From positions 1 through 41,071 of the forward strand of contig CAJWII010000003.1 of assembly GCA_913041065.1 (NCBI GenBank): a stretch of 41,071 bases of DNA, given 5' to 3'. Source of the stretch: an uncultured Flavobacteriales bacterium (GTDB lineage Bacteria; Bacteroidota; Bacteroidia; Flavobacteriales_D; Sanyastnellaceae). The notes beneath the pieces were generated by a model that was given only the letters and a program-made list of their open reading frames with translations, did no database searches and was not told where the DNA came from. Positions 34,518 through 41,071 of the stretch are shown here, in pieces (the stretch's first letter is position 1; each line of letters begins with the position of its first letter). Both the position numbers and the translations under genes were made by a program.

Positions 34518-34937
34518 ATGGCATCTGGGGTGACCCAAAACGTCGGCGCACGTGTGTGGTGGGGCCCCGCCCTTGTCACCGCAGGTGCGTTGTGCATTCA
34601 TACCCTTCCAGGGGTAGATCTTCGCGCCGAAGACTGGTGGGCCTTGTGGCACATGGACAAGGTGCTCCACTTCGTGGCGTTTGCGACCTGGGGCCTGGCC
34701 ATGTCTGTGGCGTTGGCCAAGCAGCGCTTGTTCCAGACGGGGGTGCGTTTTGAAGTCGTCATGATGGTGGCTGCGGCCATTTTCGGCACGATCCTTGAAT
34801 GTGTGCAAGATGTGTGCGTTCCCAGCCGTTCTGCAGACTTGATGGATGTGGTGGCCGACGTGGCAGGGGTGGCCCTGGCGTTGTTGACCTTCCGAGTCAT
34901 CTTTGGTTGCAGACCGGGAAGAATCGCAACCGATTGA
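34518..34937 (+). CDS. VanZ-like membrane protein
   Basis: This 139-residue membrane protein has about four hydrophobic segments: ALVTAGALCIHTLPGV, the MDKVLHFVAFATWGLAMSVAL segment, VVMMVAAAIFGTILECVQD, and VVADVAGVALALLTFRVIFG. The 'DKxxHFxAF' and 'ExxQ...R..D..D...N/D..G' patterns are typical of VanZ-like proteins. In this position between gcvH and tonB such a protein is often found in Bacteroidota. VanZ is linked to teicoplanin resistance in enterococci, but that role is not expected here; the true function is unknown. It starts 13 nt after gcvH. Confidence 0.82.
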   Translation: MASGVTQNVGARVWWGPALVTAGALCIHTLPGVDLRAEDWWALWHMDKVLHFVAFATWGLAMSVALAKQRLFQTGVRFEVVMMVAAAIFGTILECVQDVCVPSRSADLMDVVADVAGVALALLTFRVIFGCRPGRIATD

Positions 34938-34965
34938 TTAATTTCACCTCCTCAAACCCCGTCTC

Positions 34966-35667
34966 ATGCTTCGCAGAAAGACCCCCCAGGCCGACCTCGA
35001 GAACAAGCGCTCCACATGGAGGGCCCTCGGCTTCGTCGCCACCCTGTCCTTGATTTTGTCGGCCTTGGCCTGGACGTCCTACGATGTGGCCATCACCCGG
35101 GCACTCGATTTTGAAGCGGACCTTCTCGAAGACGAGGAAATCCCAGTGAACGTGGTGACCCCGCCGCCACCACCACCTCCCCCTCAGCAGACCACAGTGA
35201 TTGAGATCGTCGACGACGAGGAGGAAATCGAGGAAGAGTTGGAGATCGAGGACATCGAACTTGACGAAGACACCGAGATTGAGATCATCGAGGACGACGA
35301 AGACTTCGAAGACGACACCCCGTTCATGATCGTGGAGAACATGCCTGCGTTTGGGCCTTGCACCAGCATGCGCGGCGACGAGCGCCACCAGTGCACTCAA
35401 ATGGAAATCATCAAGTACGTGAGTGGAAACACCAAGTACCCGCCGATCGCGAAGGATGCAGGCATCCAGGGCACGGTCTTTGTCTACTTCGTCGTGGGCA
35501 AGAACGGCAAGGTGAAGGACGTGAAGGTGCTCCGTGAAGTGGATCCCCGTTTGGACAAAGAAGCGGTGCGTGTGGTGGAAAGCCTGCCTCAATTCGAGCC
35601 CGGCCAACAGCGCGGCAAGGCGGTGTCGGTGCAGTACACCATCCCGGTGAAGTTCATCATCCGCTGA
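34966..35667 (+). CDS. tonB: TonB energy transducer with highly acidic linker
   Basis: The product has 233 residues. A single membrane anchor (about 20-40, ALGFVATLSLILSALAW) is followed by a proline run (VTPPPPPPPPQQ) and then a long acidic linker (about residues 75-118) rich in Glu/Asp with Ile/Val spacing. The C-terminal TonB domain starts near IKYVSGNTKYPPIAKDAGIQG and ends VQYTIPVKFIIR. It contains the 'YPxxAxxxGIxG' motif and GKVKDVKVLREVDPRLDKEAVRVV. TonB links the ExbBD motor to receptors such as those at 3799 and 7249. Acidic linkers of this type occur in Bacteroidota TonB proteins. Its 3' end overlaps the convergent pnuC gene by 11 bp. Confidence 0.93.
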   Translation: MLRRKTPQADLENKRSTWRALGFVATLSLILSALAWTSYDVAITRALDFEADLLEDEEIPVNVVTPPPPPPPPQQTTVIEIVDDEEEIEEELEIEDIELDEDTEIEIIEDDEDFEDDTPFMIVENMPAFGPCTSMRGDERHQCTQMEIIKYVSGNTKYPPIAKDAGIQGTVFVYFVVGKNGKVKDVKVLREVDPRLDKEAVRVVESLPQFEPGQQRGKAVSVQYTIPVKFIIR

Positions 35668-36208
35668 ACCAGCTGATTCCTTCGAACCAGCCGTCGACGG
35701 CCATCAGGCCGTAAATCGAAAAGAGGAGTGCCCCCCAAGGCATTCCTCTTTTAGCGTAGAGGTAGATGCTCACAGCGTCGATGACCATCCAGTAGATCCA
35801 ATTGATGGGGTCGCCATGGATCATCCACCATGTGCCGATTACGCTGAACACGGTGGTGAAGGCGTCCAGGGCCGGCATGCTTGACCCACGCTTCTTGAGC
35901 CATGGGATCAAGGCCGCCCAGGCCACGGCCCCAGCACCTACAGCGGCGACGTGGGACAACCATCCGTGCAGGGTCATCTGCCATTCGCTGTCGGCCGACA
36001 ACCATGCGCCGTATCCAGCCATCACAAGGTAGAAGCCATGCAGGCCGGTTTCAGCTTGGAGCTTGCGGTGCCAACAGGCCCAGCCCAGCCCGACAGCCCC
36101 CAAGGCGGCAAACACATACGCCAGGGGAAGTTGACCTTGGAGGTAGAGGCAGGTGTAGGCCAAGTTGAGCACCACGCCGGCCACTTCTGCTGCCCTCACC
36201 ATGGCCAT
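35657..36208 (-). CDS. pnuC: PnuC-type nicotinamide riboside transporter
   Basis: The product has 183 residues with about six to seven membrane segments. The C-terminal motif NWIYWMVIDAVSIYLYAKRG, with WGALLFSIYGLMAVDGW after it, is a PnuC signature. PnuC takes up nicotinamide riboside by facilitated diffusion, trapped by phosphorylation. The upstream gene encodes a NadR-like kinase and overlaps by about 13 nt, which supports nicotinamide riboside over thiamine as the substrate; no thiamine riboswitch was recognised. The start could be 36208 (MAMVRAAE) or 36202 (MVRAAE). It overlaps the 3' end of tonB by 11 bp. Confidence 0.9.
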   Translation of the reverse strand: MAMVRAAEVAGVVLNLAYTCLYLQGQLPLAYVFAALGAVGLGWACWHRKLQAETGLHGFYLVMAGYGAWLSADSEWQMTLHGWLSHVAAVGAGAVAWAALIPWLKKRGSSMPALDAFTTVFSVIGTWWMIHGDPINWIYWMVIDAVSIYLYAKRGMPWGALLFSIYGLMAVDGWFEGISWFSG

Positions 36209-36714
36209 TGGGCCAAGATGTGTTTCACCCGCGCGTCAGGGGTGTCTCCCTCGGCGACGAGGTGCTGACGGTGCGCCAAGTGGGCTCGGTATTGGGCTTC
36301 GAGGGCGAGCCGATCCCCGAGTCTGGGCATGCTTCGCAAGGAATCCTCCTCCCAGACATCCAGTGTCGGACACAAAATGTGCAGGTCCACCGAGGGCCAG
36401 GGTGGCGTCAACGGATGCCAACTGAACCCCAACACGTGTTCTGACCACATGCGCAAGACGAGGTCCCCGGTGTCGCAGACAACCCCAAGATATCCGGCGC
36501 GGGCGATGTCGGCAGCCGCTTCAGTTTGGGAGTCGTGCAACTCGTCGAACGTCTCTTCCGTCACCTGTCCGTTCAGCACAGCGGGGTGCCTCCGGGCGTG
36601 CTCTTCAACCATGGGCCATCCAAGTCGGCCGGCGAGGAGCTCGGCGAACGTGGTTTTCCCAGAGTTCTCGACCCCGGTCACCACCACTCGTTTGAAAGGG
36701 ACGCGCTCAGTCAT
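36196..36714 (-). CDS. NadR-like P-loop ATPase (probable ribosylnicotinamide kinase)
   Basis: The product is a 172-residue soluble protein. The P-loop is RVVVTGVENSGKTTFAELLA near the N-terminus (Lys about residue 20). A downstream CDTGDLVLRMWSE motif is the Walker-B-like region. These, and the length, match the AAA_28/NadR kinase domain found on its own in many Bacteroidota, usually next to pnuC. The likely reaction is phosphorylation of nicotinamide riboside to NMN, which traps the imported riboside. It lacks the adenylyltransferase domain and DNA-binding domain of full NadR. It starts 3 nt after the leucine-rich-repeat gene and overlaps pnuC, so it is operonic. Confidence 0.85.
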   Translation of the reverse strand: MTERVPFKRVVVTGVENSGKTTFAELLAGRLGWPMVEEHARRHPAVLNGQVTEETFDELHDSQTEAAADIARAGYLGVVCDTGDLVLRMWSEHVLGFSWHPLTPPWPSVDLHILCPTLDVWEEDSLRSMPRLGDRLALEAQYRAHLAHRQHLVAEGDTPDARVKHILAQWPW

Positions 36715-36717
36715 GCT

Positions 36718-37353
36718 TCAAGGACGGGGTTGGTCTTGGAATTCGCAAAGGCAAGGCTCGGACATGAGCACCTTCACCTGGGGCAACATGCTGGAAACGA
36801 GCTCTTGCTCTTCTGCGGTCATGTCGTTGTGGAGCAAGTCCAGGGTGCGCAAGTTGGGCAGGTCTCCCAACGAGGCGGGATACCGTCCGATGAGGTTGCC
36901 CCACAAGGCCAAATGGCGCAACGACACCATGTGGTCCACGTCCAAAGGAATTTCTTCGATGAAGTTGTCCCCAAAACTCAGCGTTTCCAGCTGGTCCATG
37001 CGAAGCAGGACATCTGGGAAGGCGTCGAATCGGTTTTGGTCCAGAAGGAGGACCTGAAGCGCCTCCATGTCGGCCAGCCATAGGGGCAGGTCGCTCAGGC
37101 GGTTCTTGTGCAGCATCAGCACGCGCAGTGCTGTAAGCTCAACCAGCCCTTGGGGCAAGGCTTGCAATTTGTGCCGGGTCAAATCCAGGGCCACGACAGG
37201 CGTGCCAGCCCGGTGCGCTGTCAGGGCGTCGTCGAGGTCGTCGAACCAAACGGTGCCCGCACCCACTCCGGGAATGCCATCGCGCCGCGCCTGGCCCCAT
37301 GCCAGCGTGCACGTTGCCATCGCGGCCAGCAGCATCCAGCCTCGCCACGTCAT
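36718..37353 (-). CDS. Exported leucine-rich-repeat protein
   Basis: The product has 211 residues with an N-terminal signal peptide (MTWRGWMLLAAMATCTLAWGQ). From about residue 50 to 190 there are roughly six LRR units with the spacing LxxLxxLxLxxNxL, for example LTALRVLMLHKNRL, MEALQVLLLDQNRF and LPNLRTLDLLHNDM. LRR folds bind proteins or ligands, so the role is probably interaction; no target can be read. It is embedded between ribF (ATGA overlap) and the NadR-like gene (3 nt apart) in a cofactor operon, where an exported LRR protein is unexpected. No T9SS sorting domain is seen; the C-terminus (SEPCLCEFQDQPRP) has two cysteines. Confidence 0.85.
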   Translation of the reverse strand: MTWRGWMLLAAMATCTLAWGQARRDGIPGVGAGTVWFDDLDDALTAHRAGTPVVALDLTRHKLQALPQGLVELTALRVLMLHKNRLSDLPLWLADMEALQVLLLDQNRFDAFPDVLLRMDQLETLSFGDNFIEEIPLDVDHMVSLRHLALWGNLIGRYPASLGDLPNLRTLDLLHNDMTAEEQELVSSMLPQVKVLMSEPCLCEFQDQPRP

Positions 37354-38321
37354 GCCGCGCCCGGTTTGGGTGCGGATGCCAACAGGCCCAACGCCCTGGT
37401 TCGGTCGGCCTCCAGGGCCGCGACCAACGCCTCCTTCGAATCGAACTTGACTTCACCGCGCATCCAATTCATCCAACGCAACGTCATGGGCTTTTCGTAC
37501 CAATCGCCTTCGGCGCCGAAGACATGCACTTCCAGGGAGGCGGGGGCGTCTTCGTGGATGGTCGGGCGGGTGCCCACGTTGGCCATGGCGGGATGCCACT
37601 CGCCATCAGGGGTTTGACACCACACGGCGTACACCCCATGGGCCGGGAGCAATTTCAGCGGGTTGTCGACATGCAGGTTGGCCGTGGGGAATCCCAACTC
37701 ACGGCCGAGCGCCTCGCCATGGACCACGATGCCTGTGGTGGGGTAGGGCTTGCCCAGCCAAGTGTTGGCCTCGTCGACTCGCCCGGCTTCCAGGGCCTGC
37801 CTCACTTTTGTTGAGCTGACGCGGACGTCCTCCACGCGGTGTGCGTCTAGAGCTTCGACCTCGAAACCGAAGGCCTGGCCGAGGGTGACGAGGGTGTCGA
37901 AGTTGCCGGCACGGTGGCGCCCAAACCTGTGGTCGTCTCCAATCACGACCGCCACGGGCTTGATGCAGTCGGCCAACAGGGTCTTGGCGTATTCCCATGG
38001 CGTGCGGTTGGCCAGGTCTTTCGTGAAGGGATGCAGCACCAAGTTGTCGAGCCCGGCGTCGGCCAACAATTCACGCCGCTCCTCCAGGGTGTTCAAAAGT
38101 TTCAGTCCGTGGTGGTTGGGGTCCAACACCACCCGGGGATGAGGTGTGAAGCTGAGCAGGGTGGTGGAGGCGTTGTGGCGGTCCGCAACCTCCCGCAGTT
38201 GCTGCAACACGGCCCGGTGGCCGGTGTGGACGCCGTCGAAGGTGCCCACCGTCAACACGGTCCGTGGTTGTCCACTGGCGTGGCCGGGAAACTTAGAAGC
38301 GTGATGATGCACTCGCACCAT
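37350..38321 (-). CDS. ribF: Bifunctional riboflavin kinase / FAD synthetase
   Basis: The product has 323 residues and makes FMN from riboflavin and then FAD. The N-terminal FAD synthetase domain has LTVGTFDGVHTGHRAVL (the HxGH-type nucleotidyl transferase motif), VVIGDDHRFGRHRAGN and RVSSTKVRQAL. The C-terminal kinase domain has GRELGFPTANL and HGVYAVWC. The start could be the ATG at 38321 or a GTG at 38318. A -7 box TAAATTTG ends only 1 nt before the ATG but exactly 4 nt before the GTG, the spacing seen in other genes of this window. It overlaps the LRR gene by ATGA and is divergent from atpD through a shared bidirectional promoter. Confidence 0.95.
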   Translation of the reverse strand: MVRVHHHASKFPGHASGQPRTVLTVGTFDGVHTGHRAVLQQLREVADRHNASTTLLSFTPHPRVVLDPNHHGLKLLNTLEERRELLADAGLDNLVLHPFTKDLANRTPWEYAKTLLADCIKPVAVVIGDDHRFGRHRAGNFDTLVTLGQAFGFEVEALDAHRVEDVRVSSTKVRQALEAGRVDEANTWLGKPYPTTGIVVHGEALGRELGFPTANLHVDNPLKLLPAHGVYAVWCQTPDGEWHPAMANVGTRPTIHEDAPASLEVHVFGAEGDWYEKPMTLRWMNWMRGEVKFDSKEALVAALEADRTRALGLLASAPKPGAA

Positions 38322-38322
38322 G

Positions 38323-38330
38323 CAAATTTA
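38323..38330 (-). promoter_or_regulatory. ribF -7 box within a bidirectional promoter
   Basis: On the reverse strand TAAATTTG (38330 to 38323) fully matches TAnnTTTG. Its -33 TTG lies at 38355-38353, 22 nt upstream, beside the -7 box of atpD on the other strand. The two promoters overlap completely. Confidence 0.65.
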
Positions 38331-38356
38331 GTTGCGGATTTTCGCGTGAGAGCAAC

Positions 38357-38364
38357 TATTTTTG
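38357..38364 (+). promoter_or_regulatory. atpD -7 box within a bidirectional promoter
   Basis: TATTTTTG fully matches TAnnTTTG. A -33 TTG at 38332-38334 lies 22 nt upstream, beside the -7 box of ribF on the other strand. The leader to ATG 38395 would be about 26 nt. The flanks form a 13-nt imperfect inverted repeat (two mismatches). Confidence 0.7.
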
Positions 38365-38376
38365 GCCCCGATTTAA

Positions 38377-39891
<1,515 letters not shown>

Positions 39892-39895
39892 TTCG

Positions 39896-40129
39896 ATGAC
39901 CGTCGACATCCTCACCCCCGACGCCAAACTCTTCTCTGGAGAGGCTTCCTATGTGGGCTTGCCTGGGGCGGACGGCAGCATGGGCATTTTGGACAACCAC
40001 GCGGCGTTGGTCACCACCCTGCAAGCAGGTCAAGTGATCGTACGCACCACAAGCGGCGAAGAAGCGTTCGACGTCCAAGGCGGCAGCGTGGAGGTTTTGA
40101 ACAACGTGGTGACCGTCCTCGCGGAGTAA
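39896..40129 (+). CDS. atpC: F-type ATP synthase subunit epsilon, short form
   Basis: The product has 77 residues. It starts MTVDILTPDAKLFSGEASYVGLPGADGSMGILDNHAALVT in family style and ends with a complete N-terminal beta-sandwich (FDVQGGSVEVLNNVVTVLAE). The two-helix C-terminal domain of longer epsilon subunits (about 130-140 residues) is absent. That domain mediates ATP-dependent inhibition in some bacteria, so this form probably only couples rotor and F1. Short epsilons are common in Bacteroidota. The start at 39896 lies 4 nt after the atpD stop; a longer frame from 39857 would overlap atpD. Confidence 0.92.
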   Translation: MTVDILTPDAKLFSGEASYVGLPGADGSMGILDNHAALVTTLQAGQVIVRTTSGEEAFDVQGGSVEVLNNVVTVLAE

Positions 40130-40155
40130 GCGCACGGGCACTCAAAAACAGCAGA

Positions 40156-40179
40156 CAACGCGGCCCTCGGGTTGCGTTG
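40156..40179. terminator. Hairpin between convergent atpC and rlmH
   Basis: CAACGCGGCC (40156-40165) pairs with GGTTGCGTTG (40170-40179), with two G:U pairs, around loop CTCG. It lies between the two convergent stops and is followed by a weak T-rich tract. It may terminate transcription in both directions; the missing long T-run lowers confidence. Confidence 0.45.
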
Positions 40180-40186
40180 TTGCGTT

Positions 40187-40663
40187 TCAGGGGTGGTGGT
40201 ACGGTTCGCCTTTGAGGATGGTGTGGGCCCGGTAGAGTTGTTCGGCGGCGCAGACCCGGATCAGTTCGTGAGGGAAGGTCAGCTTGCTGAGGGACCATAT
40301 GGCGTGGGCGCGCTGGCGCAAGCTGGGGTCGAAGCCGTACGCCCCACCGATCAAAAAGGCGGTGTGCTTCAGTCCGCGGTTCATCAATCCTTGGAGGTGA
40401 TTGGACAGCTGGATCGACCCCATCTGTGGGCCGTGCTCGTCCAACAGAATCAGGTGATCGACCCCTTTGAGGCACTTCTCGGCCGCGGCGGCTTCTTCCT
40501 TCATCACGCGTGCAGGGTCGGCTTTGGCAAACTTGCCTTTCAGGTTGGGCGTTTCGACGTAAGTGTATTTCGTGTACCTGCCCAACCGGGTGTTGTACAT
40601 GTTCAACCCGTCTCGGATCCACGGTTGACCTGTGGTGCCAATGGCGATCAAGCTCAGCTGCAT
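40187..40663 (-). CDS. rlmH: 23S rRNA (pseudouridine-1915 N3)-methyltransferase
   Basis: The product has 158 residues, close to the family norm of about 155. RlmH is a SPOUT-fold enzyme that methylates pseudouridine 1915 in helix 69 of 23S rRNA. Motifs are LILLDEHGPQMGSIQLSNHL, FLIGGAYGFDPSLRQRA (the S-adenosylmethionine loop) and the C-terminal SKLTFPHELIRVCAAEQLYRA with HTILKGEPYHHP. The last block (HxxxR...EQxYRA...G.PYH) is diagnostic. A -7 box TAGATTTG ends exactly 4 nt before ATG 40663, suggesting a leaderless mRNA. It is divergent from nadC, whose -7 box has the same spacing. Confidence 0.97.
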   Translation of the reverse strand: MQLSLIAIGTTGQPWIRDGLNMYNTRLGRYTKYTYVETPNLKGKFAKADPARVMKEEAAAAEKCLKGVDHLILLDEHGPQMGSIQLSNHLQGLMNRGLKHTAFLIGGAYGFDPSLRQRAHAIWSLSKLTFPHELIRVCAAEQLYRAHTILKGEPYHHP

Positions 40664-40667
40664 GCGG

Positions 40668-40675
40668 CAAATCTA
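40668..40675 (-). promoter_or_regulatory. rlmH -7 box, 4 nt before ATG
   Basis: On the reverse strand TAGATTTG (40675 to 40668) fully matches TAnnTTTG and is separated from ATG 40663 by exactly 4 nt. No TTG lies 22 nt upstream. Confidence 0.6.
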
Positions 40676-40698
40676 CATGGCCGCCCGAATCGCAGGTG

Positions 40699-40706
40699 TA
40701 TCTTCG
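40699..40706 (+). promoter_or_regulatory. nadC -7 box, 4 nt before ATG
   Basis: TATCTTCG (40699-40706) resembles TAnnTTTG with C at position 7, as at gcvH and the M20 peptidase. It ends exactly 4 nt before ATG 40711. It is 23 bp from the divergent rlmH box. Confidence 0.55.
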
Positions 40707-40710
40707 TGCC

Positions 40711-41071
40711 ATGTGGACACAAGCCATGAGACGCGCGGTGGAATGGGCGCTTGAAGAGGACTTGGGGTCGGGCGATTGCACGTCCCTGTCGAGCGTGCCG
40801 GAGGAGATGGTGCACGAAGGCTTCATTTTGTCCAAAGAGGAAGGCGTGCTCGCAGGTGTGGAGGTGGCCCGCCATGTGTTTGACCTTGTGGATGCGACGG
40901 TGTCGTTTGAGGCCTTGCGCTCCGACGGAGCGCACGTGACCTACGGCGAAGCCGTGATCAAAGTCAAGGGGCCCGCGCGGAGCATTTTGTCGGCCGAGCG
41001 CCTCGCGCTCAATTTCATGCAACGGATGAGCGGGGGAGGCACCACGGCGCATCGTGCCCAGGCCTTGTTGG
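40711..41071 (+). CDS. nadC: Nicotinate-nucleotide pyrophosphorylase (quinolinate phosphoribosyltransferase), 3' end outside window
   Basis: The frame is open from ATG 40711 to the window edge (120 codons). It encodes the N-terminus of NadC, which joins quinolinate and PRPP to nicotinate mononucleotide in de novo NAD synthesis. Family motifs are ALEEDLGSGDCTS and the SAERLALNFMQRMSG block, in which Arg and Glu form part of the active site. The residues right after MSG read GGTTAHRA, where I would expect an IAT-type sequence; this may be lineage variation. The first ATG is favoured because a -7 box lies 4 nt before it. NAD salvage genes (pnuC, NadR-like) lie 4-5 kb away. Confidence 0.92.
   Translation, partial: MWTQAMRRAVEWALEEDLGSGDCTSLSSVPEEMVHEGFILSKEEGVLAGVEVARHVFDLVDATVSFEALRSDGAHVTYGEAVIKVKGPARSILSAERLALNFMQRMSGGGTTAHRAQALL

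Overview
The window reads as a piece of a moderately high-GC Bacteroidota chromosome, most like a Flavobacteriales-type lineage. The evidence is a SprA translocon gene of the type IX secretion system (T9SS), three secreted proteins with T9SS-type C-terminal sorting domains, carboxypeptidase-domain TonB receptors, a TonB receptor/DUF4249 pair, and promoters with the Bacteroidota -7 box TAnnTTTG. No rRNA, tRNA, CRISPR array, transposase or prophage gene was seen. Coding density is very high, with many ATGA start/stop overlaps. Family names come from reading translated sequence, not from a search.

Layout. (1) 1-438: partial YdjM-like membrane protein (minus). (2) 482-7133: three paralogous outer-membrane-type proteins plus a 54-codon remnant of a fourth, then a TonB receptor and its DUF4249 lipoprotein. 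The paralogs and the receptor share pieces of promoter and signal peptide as a mosaic, which records a 975-bp-period tandem duplication. (3) 7134-9510: a FecA-like TonB receptor behind a promoter flanked by two TTAGAA-N3-TTC elements. (4) 9512-15752: proline dehydrogenase (minus), then an M20 peptidase, an LEA-type lipoprotein and a large Asp-box (VPS10/sortilin-like) protein in one operon. (5) 15756-23446: an extracytoplasmic thiol-redox cluster. It holds a TlpA-like protein, two outer-membrane barrels, two tandem T9SS-secreted redoxins, an Omp28-type CxxC lipoprotein and a divergent cysteine-containing T9SS cargo. (6) 23541-35667: maeB-ruvA-sprA-gcvH-vanZ-like-tonB, an order I recall as common in Bacteroidota. 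(7) 35657-38321 (minus): ribF, a leucine-rich-repeat protein, a NadR-like kinase and pnuC, a cofactor-salvage operon. (8) 38395-41071: atpD-atpC, convergent rlmH, and divergent nadC, which runs off the window.

Main themes. Surface biology dominates: T9SS, TonB-coupled uptake, outer-membrane barrels and extracytoplasmic thiol chemistry. Flavin and NAD metabolism form a second theme (ribF, pnuC, NadR-like, nadC). The most notable non-coding signal is a -7 box placed exactly 4 nt before the start codon in at least five genes, which predicts leaderless mRNAs. Next are a symmetric, fully overlapping bidirectional promoter between ribF and atpD, and the mosaic paralog array at the left end.
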